Part shown: in pieces, positions 17,694-28,187 of the stretch
How the letters are laid out: every line of letters starts with the position of its first letter
Numbering within the stretch: the stretch's first letter is position 1
Origin: Pedobacter sp. ok626
GTDB lineage: Bacteria; Bacteroidota; Bacteroidia; Sphingobacteriales; Sphingobacteriaceae
Reading direction: 5' to 3'
Assembly (NCBI RefSeq): GCF_900100435.1
Contig: NZ_FNEX01000009.1
Location: 186,001 to 250,000, forward strand
Length of the DNA stretch: 64,000 bases
Program-made: the position numbers and the translations under genes
The notes under the pieces: model-generated
The model's input: only the letters and a program-made list of their open reading frames with translations
What the model was told of the DNA's origin: nothing
Database searches by the model: none

Positions 17694-17852
17694 GATCTAT
17701 AGTTTTTAATCTTAAATACTACAAGTCAGGACGCATAAAGTTTTTAGGTACATCTTTTCTCCTTTAGTCATTTGTCAATTCAAACCCGCAATTGGTCAAA
17801 TCATTTTGAGTCCCGCTGACGAATTCCCCTCTTTTGTCGAAAATAAAAACAA

Positions 17853-18461
17853 ATGAAAACACAATTAAAATTGAAGAATTTGATGACGCTACTTCTGGTA
17901 GGTACTGCATTTATCACTAATGAAGCGAAATCGCAAAGCAAAAGCCCAATACACATTGGCTTTAAAGGAGGAGCAAATTTCTCTAACCTTTCGTTAGCAA
18001 AGAGTAATCTTGACGCCAAATATTCACTGGGATATCATGGCGGGTTGTTTACACGGGTAGACATTTCTCAACTGTATGTGCAGGGCGAGGTATTGTATTC
18101 GCAAAAAAAATCGAAGATTGAAAATAGCAGCTTTGGCAAAGAACAAGCCAAATGGAGCAGCATTGAAGTCCCAGTATTGGTTGGCTACAAGCTTCTACAG
18201 TCTGACAATTTAAACTTTAGAATTTTTGGTGGTGGTGTTTATTCTTATGTACTGAACGACAAAGCTTCAGTTTTAAAACAAGTATTTCAGTCTTTTCAGA
18301 AATTCGACAAATCTAATGTTGGTTATCAGGTAGGCGCTGGTGTAGATGTTGGAAAATTAACCTTCGATTTAAGATATGAAGGTGCATTGACCAATATCAG
18401 TAAAGAATTTAAGGCAAGACCTAATTCCTTTCAGGCCAGTATCGGCTTCATGATCTTCTAA
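17853..18461 (+). CDS. Outer-membrane beta-barrel (porin-family) protein
   Basis: The 202-residue protein has a signal peptide (cleavage near NEAKSQS, residue 29) followed by IHIGFKGGANFSNLSL, the standard opening of the small PorT-like/OMP_b-brl_2 barrels of Bacteroidota. Alternating strands continue to a terminal aromatic residue (SIGFMIF). It precedes the LytS/LytTR pair by 89 bases on the same strand, with an inverted repeat between, so it may be linked to that system. Function beyond an outer-membrane barrel is unknown. Confidence 0.85.
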   Translation: MKTQLKLKNLMTLLLVGTAFITNEAKSQSKSPIHIGFKGGANFSNLSLAKSNLDAKYSLGYHGGLFTRVDISQLYVQGEVLYSQKKSKIENSSFGKEQAKWSSIEVPVLVGYKLLQSDNLNFRIFGGGVYSYVLNDKASVLKQVFQSFQKFDKSNVGYQVGAGVDVGKLTFDLRYEGALTNISKEFKARPNSFQASIGFMIF

Positions 18462-18491
18462 AATTCTTTCTACTTTTACCTTCTATTTCAA

Positions 18492-18539
18492 ACTGTCCGA
18501 ACGGAACGGCTCTCTAAGAACTGTTACCTTTCGGACAGT
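18492..18539. promoter_or_regulatory. 10-bp inverted repeat upstream of the LytS-type kinase
   Basis: ACTGTCCGAA (18492-18501) and its exact complement (18530-18539) bracket 28 bases, ending 11 bases before the kinase ATG. It could be a terminator of the barrel gene, but the long loop and lack of a T run make an operator or 5'-UTR element more likely. Confidence 0.4.
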
Positions 18540-18550
18540 CTATCTTATAT

Positions 18551-19612
18551 ATGAAAAAGACTCTACTCAATAAACACTGGCTTTTTATCTGCCTTTACTG
18601 GTTACTCCTGGGTATATCCATTTGGGCACAAATGATAAAAGATTTTCAGCTTGTACCCTCAATTTTACAATCGATCGCATTTGTAACAGCAGCCATTGTT
18701 GTGGCCCATACCGTTAGTGACGTCCTACTTCCAAATGCCCTTGTTAATGGCAAAATGAAGTTATTTGTAGGCCAAAGCCTTTTAATGACCTTGCTTTTAG
18801 CGCTTGTATTAACAGCCATCCCATTGTGGTTTTATAAACATTATGTAATGGGGACTGCTTTCGATACTCCAGAAAGAATGGAAGCCTATAGCGAATCTCT
18901 GCTCAGGTTTTACAGCAACCTTCCCTCTGCAATTTTGATCAATGCTACAGCCTGTGGTCTGCGGTTTTATCAGGAACATAGCCTCATGGAGAAAAATCAT
19001 GAGCAATTACTTAAGGTACATCTGGAAGCACAACTCAGGATTTTACAGGATCAAATCAATCCGCATCTGATGTTCAACGTACTTAATCACATTCATATCC
19101 TTATGCAGAAAGACACTGACCGCGCTTCTGTGTTATTAATCCGTTTTTCAGATATTCTCAGGTATCAGTTGTATGAGTGTAACCGTGAATTTGTGACATT
19201 GGAAAAGGAACTGAAATACCTGAAAGATTTGGTTGCGATAGAACAAATCAGATGGGCAGATGAACTTGAAGTGAAATATAACTGGACCATTCAGAATGGC
19301 AAAAGTGAAATATCCCCATTATTGTTAGTACCCTTTATAGAAAATGCATTTAAACATGTATCCCGTTTACCCACAGAAAAGGGCTACGTACATCTGATGT
19401 TAAAACAATCAGGCGACATGCTGGAACTGAACATTGATAATTCCAATTCGGCACAACAACCACGCAAACAAGACAGTGGAGGAATAGGCTTAACCAACGT
19501 TCAAAAAAGACTTGAAATCCTATACCCGGACAAACACGAACTCAACATTGAAAAAACAGAATCAAGCTATAAGGTACATTTGCGCTTACAATTAAATCCA
19601 TCAAACTCATGA
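18551..19612 (+). CDS. LytS-type sensor histidine kinase
   Basis: The 353-residue kinase has four predicted membrane helices in residues 10-145 and the His_kinase (PF06580) signature LRILQDQINPHLMFNVLNHI, where the His of NPH is the phospho-acceptor. The ATP-binding part follows (LLLVPFIENAFKHV, GGIGLTNVQKRLEILYP). The N-terminal domain has no recognisable ligand site. Its stop overlaps the start of the LytTR regulator by four bases (ATGA), so the two are translationally coupled. Confidence 0.92.
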   Translation: MKKTLLNKHWLFICLYWLLLGISIWAQMIKDFQLVPSILQSIAFVTAAIVVAHTVSDVLLPNALVNGKMKLFVGQSLLMTLLLALVLTAIPLWFYKHYVMGTAFDTPERMEAYSESLLRFYSNLPSAILINATACGLRFYQEHSLMEKNHEQLLKVHLEAQLRILQDQINPHLMFNVLNHIHILMQKDTDRASVLLIRFSDILRYQLYECNREFVTLEKELKYLKDLVAIEQIRWADELEVKYNWTIQNGKSEISPLLLVPFIENAFKHVSRLPTEKGYVHLMLKQSGDMLELNIDNSNSAQQPRKQDSGGIGLTNVQKRLEILYPDKHELNIEKTESSYKVHLRLQLNPSNS

Positions 19613-20364
19613 CCACGACACTTAACTCAAACTCTTTACAGCCTGAACCTGCAATGCAGTGCCTGGTTATTGATGATGAGCCCCTGGCGAGGGCAGGAAT
19701 TATTGATTTCATTGAAAAGTTAGACTTTCTGACTGTTGCAGGCTCTTGTTCTTCGGCGATGGAAGCCTCTGAATACATAAGAAAAGGGAATATCGATCTT
19801 CTTTTTCTGGATATCAATATGCCTTATTTATCCGGGCTCGACTTTTTAGAATCGCTGGAGCATCCCCCACTTACCATCCTAACCACCGCTTATTCGGAAC
19901 ATGCGCTAGAAGGCTTCCGACTTCAGATCGTAGATTATTTATTAAAGCCAATCCCCTTTAAGCGTTTTTACCAGGCGGCCTTGAAAGCCAGACAGATGCA
20001 TATGATGAGCTTAAGTCCGCGACATCCGCAACCTGTGGATACATTTTTATACGTTAGGCAGGGCGATAGCTTCCGAAAGATTTCCTGGGTTGACATCTTG
20101 TATATTGAAGGTATGCAGAATTATGCCAAACTCCATTTTAAAGATCAGGAACTGGTGATCCACCAAACGATGATATCCCTGGAAGAGACACTTCCAAGGG
20201 ATAACTTCTTTAGAATTCATAAATCTTACCTAGTCAATATTGCGCATATTGACCAGGTATCTGGCGGTCGGATTTTCATCAATGGACAGGAACTTCCAAT
20301 TTCCAGAACCCGCAGGGAGGATTTACTAAATGAGGTGGTTTACAATAAACTTTTAAGCCGCTAG
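19609..20364 (+). CDS. LytTR-family response regulator
   Basis: The 251-residue regulator has a receiver domain (CLVIDDEPLARAGI, phospho-acceptor Asp in LLFLDINMPYLSG) and a C-terminal LytTR DNA-binding domain (FLYVRQGDSFRKISWVDILYIEGMQNY, FFRIHKSYLVNIAHID). It starts at the ATGA overlap with the kinase gene; an internal Met at MQCLV is a possible alternative start. Likely targets are the flanking barrel genes. Its stop codon overlaps the stop of the convergent DUF6268-like gene inside the palindrome CTAG. Confidence 0.93.
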   Translation: MTTTLNSNSLQPEPAMQCLVIDDEPLARAGIIDFIEKLDFLTVAGSCSSAMEASEYIRKGNIDLLFLDINMPYLSGLDFLESLEHPPLTILTTAYSEHALEGFRLQIVDYLLKPIPFKRFYQAALKARQMHMMSLSPRHPQPVDTFLYVRQGDSFRKISWVDILYIEGMQNYAKLHFKDQELVIHQTMISLEETLPRDNFFRIHKSYLVNIAHIDQVSGGRIFINGQELPISRTRREDLLNEVVYNKLLSR

Positions 20365-21275
20365 CGTTTGGAAAAATTCCATGACAATCCAGCGGATCCA
20401 TAAAACGTAGTCGTAAACCGAGGATCCGCTTCATTCTTCATCTTAAAGAAATCCTTCAATCTTCTACTGGTCAAACTAAAGGAGCGGGCAAGCGATGTAC
20501 CAGCAGTTAACTGAATAGACAGTGATTTACTCAAATTAATTTGAGGACGTAGCCCAGCAACAACCTGTTGGTAACCTAGAAGCATTGAAGTATTATTACG
20601 GTTTACTTCAGCAGTCATACCACTCAGTTCGACGACAGTTTTAAGTTCTACCGCATCGTTCAATTTTGCACCAAACTCGATTCCATTCGGGAAATTAATT
20701 TGTAGTTTATACCGCCCCTGGGTAGACCAATTGAAATATAGACCTGGCATAACCATAGGAACACCAAAGGTATTGGTTAATACCGGCCCCACCCCTAAGG
20801 CCAATCTTGGATTGAAATGTTTAATAAACAAAACACCACCCTGGGCAAGTAGGTCTTTAGATGAAATTTCTTCCATGTCCGTATAAACCCCTACTGAAGC
20901 CATCGCCATGATTGACCAGGTTTTACTAATGTGCCTGGAATGAATTAGACCAATCTGCGCATTAAGCATTTCTGTAGGGAATAACTGTTCCTCATAGTTT
21001 CGGTTAGTCATTTTAGCATAGGAACCCTCTACTCCAACGGCCCAGATTTTTGGTCGCCCAAGTTCATCTAATGTTGTTGAAATGGGGATGCTAAAAGCGG
21101 CCTGAATTCGCTTAAAATCACTGGTAGACCCAGTTTTAAGACTGTCTATCGGTCTTACATAATTGGAGAAAGGAACATATTCGGCTTTAATTTTCCCCGA
21201 GAATCCACTCTGTGCAAATAAGGATGAACCGAAAGCCATACCAGCTATGGTAAGAGAATAACGTAATGTTTTCAT
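20361..21275 (-). CDS. DUF6268-like outer-membrane beta-barrel protein
   Basis: The 304-residue protein has a signal peptide (cleavage near SLFAQ, residue 22) and alternating beta strands, ending in SAGLSWNFSKR as in outer-membrane barrels. The pattern, including FSIPISTTLDELGRPKIWAVGVEGSYAKM, resembles the DUF6268 family; no biochemical role is known. The gene converges on the LytTR regulator with a 4-base overlap and has a 9-bp inverted repeat just before its start, so it may be under specific control. Confidence 0.7.
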   Translation of the reverse strand: MKTLRYSLTIAGMAFGSSLFAQSGFSGKIKAEYVPFSNYVRPIDSLKTGSTSDFKRIQAAFSIPISTTLDELGRPKIWAVGVEGSYAKMTNRNYEEQLFPTEMLNAQIGLIHSRHISKTWSIMAMASVGVYTDMEEISSKDLLAQGGVLFIKHFNPRLALGVGPVLTNTFGVPMVMPGLYFNWSTQGRYKLQINFPNGIEFGAKLNDAVELKTVVELSGMTAEVNRNNTSMLLGYQQVVAGLRPQINLSKSLSIQLTAGTSLARSFSLTSRRLKDFFKMKNEADPRFTTTFYGSAGLSWNFSKR

Positions 21276-21280
21276 ATTTT

Positions 21281-21308
21281 GTGTCTGATCTTATTGTATA
21301 TCAGACAC
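21281..21308. promoter_or_regulatory. 9-bp inverted repeat before the DUF6268-like gene
   Basis: GTGTCTGAT (21281-21289) and ATCAGACAC (21300-21308) form a perfect inverted repeat with a 10-base spacer, 5 bases upstream of the ATG at 21275. It could act as an operator or as an mRNA hairpin hiding the ribosome binding site. Confidence 0.4.
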
Positions 21309-21408
21309 GAAGAACGGAAGCAGCCCTAAAAGGAGAAAAGATTATTGACGAGTGGTTAATTGAGTATGACCAAATGCAGCTTTTTCTACATCTTCCTCCA
21401 TTTGTGGG

Positions 21409-21423
21409 ATAGATTTTAACTAT
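21409..21423. promoter_or_regulatory. OxyR-type half site upstream of katG
   Basis: ATAGATTTTAACTAT matches the classical OxyR consensus ATAGnTnnnAnCTAT at every fixed position. A further ATAG follows at 21429-21432. It lies about 105 bases upstream of the katG start. OxyR controls katG-type genes in many bacteria, including Bacteroidota. The oxyR gene itself is not in the window. Confidence 0.5.
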
Positions 21424-21524
21424 CCACCATAGAATTAATTGATTGTGATTATAACATCCAATACCTTAAATTTATAATACTTTTCAAATATCGAAGTACA
21501 AGAACATTCAAACATAATATTTAA

Positions 21525-23801
<2,277 letters not shown>

Positions 23802-23820
23802 GACCTTCTTGAGTATAATG

Positions 23821-23850
23821 AAGCCGAACCTAAAAAGTTCGGCTTTTTTT
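23821..23850 (+). terminator. Rho-independent terminator of katG
   Basis: A 9-bp perfect stem AAGCCGAAC/GTTCGGCTT with a 7-base loop is followed by a T run ending at 23850. It begins 20 bases after the katG stop. Confidence 0.9.
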
Positions 23851-23861
23851 AGGCTTCTATT

Positions 23862-24112
23862 CTTCCAAAGCATACTCATACTGGAATAATTGCCTGCTAG
23901 GTCTTTTACAAATTCAACTTGAACGTTTTCATCGAGTATAAAAATATGATCATTAACGGGCTTCAATCTAAAAACATCATTTCTACCACGTTCTGGATTT
24001 TTGCACCTAAATAAGTTCCTACGTACTTATTTAAAAGCTCGATACTCGGATTAGGCAGAATATTCTTTGCTTTGGTTAATTCCTCCTGACTTAATGCTTT
24101 AGGTGCGCGCAT
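23862..24112 (-). pseudogene. Remnant of a serine-hydrolase C-terminal (DUF3471-like) domain
   Basis: On the minus strand an ATG at 24112 opens a 49-codon frame (MRAPKALSQEELTKAKNILP... LLNKYVGTYLG) that ends at 23963. The reading then continues in another frame as RNDVFRLKPVNDHIFILDENV, followed by VEFVKDLAGNYSSMSMLW. Together they resemble the C-terminal beta domain (YxGxY ... FxLxPV ... VEFxxDxxGxxxSL) attached to beta-lactamase-like serine hydrolases, with an internal deletion and a frame change. No catalytic domain remains. It fills most of the 450-base gap between katG and the next gene. Confidence 0.55.
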
Positions 24113-24252
24113 TTGAGGTTCATAAAACAAAAATCAATTCACTATGTTGGTGACCAGTTGGGTGATTTGAAAAAAAAATTCGATCTCAGTTTGTTAAAGC
24201 GTAGTTTTATACCACATTATAATTGTATTGATTTCAGCTAAATAAATTTTTA

Positions 24253-24984
24253 ATGAAACGCGTCTCATACCTTATTTTTTTATTTTTTGGAATACTTGCT
24301 AGCTGCACCAAGGAGAACGGATTCGTACTAAAAAAACACAAACTTCTTAAGGAGGAAATTGACACGATAAAATACTATCCAAAGCAGGATCTCTACTTGT
24401 TAAATGATATTGATCGGGGCTTCCTAGGAGAGTTCAAGAATCAATTTGTTTTTGTTAAAAAAGGGGAATTTATTGGTTACCGTATTGAAACAGGGGATCT
24501 TGCACTTAAAATATCCGAGCGATACCTGGGATTAGCACCTTACAGGGATTTCAGTTCAGGATGGTTTCAAATAAATAGGCATAAGGTTGATCGCAAATTG
24601 CCGAAAGCGGACTCCATTTCTTCCCAATTACAACATTCATATCCAGATTATTTCATCCGTGAAGACAATGGTGTATTTTCAGTATATGACAAGGGTGAAC
24701 GGTTAAAAACATTCCATTACGGTGCTATTATTATAAATAAACTAAATTTGGATTTTGACAATCTAGCATATGGAATATACTGCTTGTCCAATGGAAGCCT
24801 GCGGATGGTGTCCAATGATGGTCGCAAATTGCTTATACAACCTGATGGCATCTATTTCGTTCCTTCACCTGGATACAATGCTATGGTGGCTAGGGAGCTA
24901 GATGACTTTTTAATAAAAATTGATGAAATAAACAGCAAAGGCGAAATGGAATTCATTGAGCGTATTTTCATGATCACTAGATAA
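24253..24984 (+). CDS. Hypothetical lipoprotein
   Basis: I do not recognise this 243-residue protein. It has a lipoprotein signal (MKRVSYLIFLFFGILASC, Cys18), then a soluble part rich in Lys, Asp and aromatic residues with repeating turns (YYPKQDLYLLNDIDRGFLGEF, FVFVKKGEFIGYRIETGD) that suggests beta structure. No catalytic motif is seen. It stands beside other singletons (a lipoprotein and a SUKH protein), an accessory-looking stretch. Confidence 0.75.
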   Translation: MKRVSYLIFLFFGILASCTKENGFVLKKHKLLKEEIDTIKYYPKQDLYLLNDIDRGFLGEFKNQFVFVKKGEFIGYRIETGDLALKISERYLGLAPYRDFSSGWFQINRHKVDRKLPKADSISSQLQHSYPDYFIREDNGVFSVYDKGERLKTFHYGAIIINKLNLDFDNLAYGIYCLSNGSLRMVSNDGRKLLIQPDGIYFVPSPGYNAMVARELDDFLIKIDEINSKGEMEFIERIFMITR

Positions 24985-25029
24985 CTTGACTTAGATAAAT
25001 TTATCTCAATCAAAATCTTAAACCTATTG

Positions 25030-25635
25030 TTAAGACTCGATCATGAGTGCTAGAATTAATTTTTTGTCAGAATCCTCATAGACATGTATCTCTGACAGCA
25101 CTAAGTCTGCAATGTCATGCCCCCAAATACCATACTTCCCATTAGTTTCATTTCGATTATACATCGTCGTTCTTTTCTCCACCGGAATAGTTTTTATAGT
25201 AGCCGTGGCTTCTTCCTCCTCATACATTTTATAGTAAGCCTTGCTAATTTCTTTAAGCAGTAGTTCTCTGCTAAAACCATTGTTAGAATTCAGCTCAAAT
25301 CTATATCCATTCTTTAAAGGGTAATCAATGACAACTGTCACTCCAGGCTGATTGATTAAAATTTCACTTGCATTCTTTAAGCCAGATATATCCTGTTCTG
25401 GTTTTTCGAGACTTGCCCAGGGAATAAGGCCATTTTTGAAACCGATAGTATCTTTTGTTTTAACTTCAAACGAAATTTTTCCAAGGAACTTTCCCAAATG
25501 AGCATTACTTTTTTCACCAGAGGCTTTCTCTCTTTTTATAATACTTTCTTGAGGATCTTCTAAGTTCTTTCTTGTTTTAATACTACAACTAAGTAATATC
25601 AAGAGAATGAGCGTTAAAAATAGTTGTCCCTTCAT
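25030..25635 (-). CDS. Hypothetical lipoprotein
   Basis: This 201-residue protein has a clear lipoprotein signal (LTLILLILLSC, Cys17), a charged linker (residues 20-45) and a soluble domain with the segment LINQPGVTVVIDYPLKNGYRFEL. I do not recognise the family. It converges with the lipoprotein at 24253-24984 and lies 132 bases downstream of the SUKH gene on the same strand, so it could be co-transcribed with it. Confidence 0.75.
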   Translation of the reverse strand: MKGQLFLTLILLILLSCSIKTRKNLEDPQESIIKREKASGEKSNAHLGKFLGKISFEVKTKDTIGFKNGLIPWASLEKPEQDISGLKNASEILINQPGVTVVIDYPLKNGYRFELNSNNGFSRELLLKEISKAYYKMYEEEEATATIKTIPVEKRTTMYNRNETNGKYGIWGHDIADLVLSEIHVYEDSDKKLILALMIES

Positions 25636-25767
25636 ATGATTGAACTGAAAAAGAATTTAAATGATTAATAAAGCTAATATAGCGATTCTCACAAAACGAA
25701 AATTAATCAATTCCACTAAAAATGGAGTATCAATAATCCATATCTTCCGCCTATCTTTTATACAATA

Positions 25768-26223
25768 CTATCCCCTCATAGTCTCCTCATGCCAGTCATA
25801 CAACCCCGCCGCGTCAAATACACCACCTTGAAGAAAACGATGTATAAACTCTGCTAGCGATCTAGTTAATGTTATTGTTGTGTTCAAACGAGTTAGGTTA
25901 GTGATTTGATAATCATTTGGATTTTGAATAGATATATCTAATTCCCAACTATCACAGTATGTCATATATTCGGCAATGTATAGCTGATTGTTATATTTCA
26001 TCTTATTTTCAATAATCTCTTCAATCCTAATCATATTGAAAATGTCTTCGTCCGTATCAAAACCATCACTAAATCTGTAAAGCATTTTGAAGTCTTCAGG
26101 CAAGGTCTTGCTGTAAATTCTTTCTACTTCTTTTAATGAAGTTTCAGAAGCACCGCTATGCAGCCTAAGAGCACCAGTTTTGGCGCGTTCTTTAAGTTCT
26201 TCTATTGCAGATTGAATATGCAT
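25768..26223 (-). CDS. SMI1/KNR4 (SUKH)-family protein
   Basis: The 151-residue protein carries the SUKH core: SGASETSLKEVERIYSKTLP, then EDFKMLYRFSDGFD, with conserved acidic and aromatic positions and a C-terminal helix. Many bacterial SUKH proteins are immunity proteins of polymorphic toxin systems. No toxin gene is adjacent. It may be an orphan immunity gene. It is oriented with the lipoprotein gene at 25030-25635. Confidence 0.8.
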   Translation of the reverse strand: MHIQSAIEELKERAKTGALRLHSGASETSLKEVERIYSKTLPEDFKMLYRFSDGFDTDEDIFNMIRIEEIIENKMKYNNQLYIAEYMTYCDSWELDISIQNPNDYQITNLTRLNTTITLTRSLAEFIHRFLQGGVFDAAGLYDWHEETMRG

Positions 26224-26397
26224 AATGGAATAATGATGTTAGATATACTATTATTTTATCGGGCTCATCCCTTTAAATTGGGTTTTATTCTATCTTACGT
26301 TATAATATCGAATATAATCATTTATATCTTCACGTTTTGACTGCAATTGCTATATCTGAGTAAACGTCTTTTTTGTTATATAATCTTAGAATCGACC

Positions 26398-26925
26398 TTA
26401 TTTGTTTGGATTGTAAAGCTCAAACCAATAATGCGGGACAAGATCATAATCAAATAGTCCTTTTTCTATAAAACCACATTTCTTTAGAACTTTCTGGGAT
26501 TGCAAATTACCTATATCAGCTATCGCATAAATTACATGAAGCTTAAGTTGATTAAAAGCATATTCCACTGCTGCCTTTGAAGATTCGGTGGCATAACCTT
26601 TCCCCCAAAATGTTTTTATAAATCTATATCCTAAATCATGATAGCCTATATGCCCATTCGTTAAATCGGTGATTAACTTAAAACCACCCCATCCTACAAA
26701 ATCATTTGTTTCTTTTTCAATTATAGCTAAACGCCCCACTCCGTTGTCAACATATTGTTTTCTAATCGAACTTATTACATCTTTTGCCTGTTGGGAAGTT
26801 TTAATTGGATTTTTTCCCAGATACTGATGTACTTCGGGATCAGAATCCAAACTAAAAATTCCATCAACATCTGTTTCTAGTAATTCCCTAAAATAAAGTC
26901 GCTCCGTTTCAATAATCATCTTCAT
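26398..26925 (-). CDS. GNAT-family N-acetyltransferase (RimJ/RimL-like)
   Basis: The 175-residue protein has the GNAT pattern of the RimJ/RimL subgroup: start IETERLYFRELLETDVDGIF, the strand LGYRFIKTFWGKGYATESSKAAVEYAF with the acetyl-CoA binding loop (WGKGYAT), and NLQSQKVLKKCGFIEKG near the end. The acceptor is unknown; relatives acetylate ribosomal protein N termini or small amines. It is a single gene. Confidence 0.9.
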   Translation of the reverse strand: MKMIIETERLYFRELLETDVDGIFSLDSDPEVHQYLGKNPIKTSQQAKDVISSIRKQYVDNGVGRLAIIEKETNDFVGWGGFKLITDLTNGHIGYHDLGYRFIKTFWGKGYATESSKAAVEYAFNQLKLHVIYAIADIGNLQSQKVLKKCGFIEKGLFDYDLVPHYWFELYNPNK

Positions 26926-26987
26926 ATAAATTCTTCTTCTATGTCACAACTTAAAAAATTTAATGGAATTATTTCTTTCTTTTCTAT

Positions 26988-26995
26988 TACTTTTG
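26988..26995 (+). promoter_or_regulatory. Possible -7 promoter element
   Basis: TACTTTTG matches TAnnTTTG and lies 55 bases before the ATG at 27051. No good -33 TTG is present at the normal distance, so this is weak. Confidence 0.35.
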
Positions 26996-27050
26996 CCGCA
27001 CCTAATTAAAAAAAAAACAATTAGTAATTAGCCCCTATTAAGAAATTATA

Positions 27051-27473
27051 ATGAACTACACTTTAATTGCCCTATTAACACCAGCCGCCTTAATTATCTC
27101 AATTTATTTCTCAAAATCTTATAAAAAGCTTTCGCAGCATCAGATGCCTTTTTTTAAGGCTTTCAATCCATTTTACAATGTTGAAACCTATCATTCTGAT
27201 GAATTAAAAAAGAGTTTGCAACCTATTTTATCTGAAATTGAAACCAAGAGCATGACTAATTTTATAAACTCATGGAAAAGCAAGTTTGAAAACAACGCTT
27301 TAACTATTGAAGATGTAAAATATTTGAACGAGTTAATTGCTACAGGTAATACCAACCAGGTTAATGGTATTTTAGCCTTGCATCCAAAAGCCATAGAAAT
27401 ATACAATACACTAAATGAAACCTTGAATCCAGTTGAAGAAGTAGTTTCTGAAGAAGAACTGGCAGAAGTATAG
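27051..27473 (+). CDS. Hypothetical protein with N-terminal membrane anchor
   Basis: The 140-residue protein has one N-terminal hydrophobic helix (residues 4-20, without a lipobox), a basic juxtamembrane segment (SKSYKKLSQHQ) and a soluble helical part ending in an acidic tail (EEVVSEEELAEV). I do not recognise it. It converges on the DUF6629-like gene with two bases between the stop codons. Confidence 0.6.
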   Translation: MNYTLIALLTPAALIISIYFSKSYKKLSQHQMPFFKAFNPFYNVETYHSDELKKSLQPILSEIETKSMTNFINSWKSKFENNALTIEDVKYLNELIATGNTNQVNGILALHPKAIEIYNTLNETLNPVEEVVSEEELAEV

Positions 27474-27475
27474 GA

Positions 27476-28171
27476 TTAAAATAAACTGGATGAGCTTACA
27501 TCTTGTCGTTTTAAATTAACATCAAAAAGCACTGTTTTATCGAGACGAAATAAAATCACAAATACAATGATACTCACAAGTGCTGCAAAAAAACACCAAA
27601 CTGATAAGACATATCGTTCATAGATCAGGTTTGCTATGATGTAAGAAGTACCAATAGCGATCCCAAATATCCACATTTTCTTTACCGATGAAACTAATGC
27701 TGGCACAACAGTGGCCAAAAAGTATAATAGTGCTGATAGATGCAAGGAAAAATTGACCACACCGATATGATAATAAATATGATGTCCAATAATTTCAGCA
27801 AAGATGTGCTTTACAAATAAACGGTAAGCCAAATATGCCGACACTCCTGCCCCAACTATCAGTAATGCAGCTAATATTTTCTTTCGATTCCTGTCTTTTT
27901 CCAAAAGAAATATGGACAGCGGAATCCACACTGGCCAAAGCACCTGTGCAAAAAATAAAAAAAGAAAAGTTGCAGGAATTTTCCAATATTCAAAAACAGG
28001 ATCCGACAAAGCAAGCCATACCACTCCTTCTGAAAATTGTTGAACAGCCAATAACAGGGGGATACATCCAAAAAGAACATGTGTCCTGACATTAGAGCTT
28101 TGAACAGTCACTGTTCCGATCAACATTAAAGCTATTCCAGAACTAAAACTTGCTGTTGCTGAAAAACACAT
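27476..28171 (-). CDS. DUF6629-like integral membrane protein
   Basis: The 231-residue protein has seven or eight membrane helices. It starts at 28171 with MCFSATASFSSGIALMLIG, the typical DUF6629 opening; an upstream in-frame ATG at 28210 would lie inside the aldehyde dehydrogenase gene and was rejected. The segment HVLFGCIPLLLAVQQFSEGVVWL is also typical. Function is unknown. It follows the aldehyde dehydrogenase gene by 16 bases and could be the last gene of that transcript. Confidence 0.75.
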   Translation of the reverse strand: MCFSATASFSSGIALMLIGTVTVQSSNVRTHVLFGCIPLLLAVQQFSEGVVWLALSDPVFEYWKIPATFLFLFFAQVLWPVWIPLSIFLLEKDRNRKKILAALLIVGAGVSAYLAYRLFVKHIFAEIIGHHIYYHIGVVNFSLHLSALLYFLATVVPALVSSVKKMWIFGIAIGTSYIIANLIYERYVLSVWCFFAALVSIIVFVILFRLDKTVLFDVNLKRQDVSSSSLF

Positions 28172-28187
28172 ACATTCTAATTTAAGT

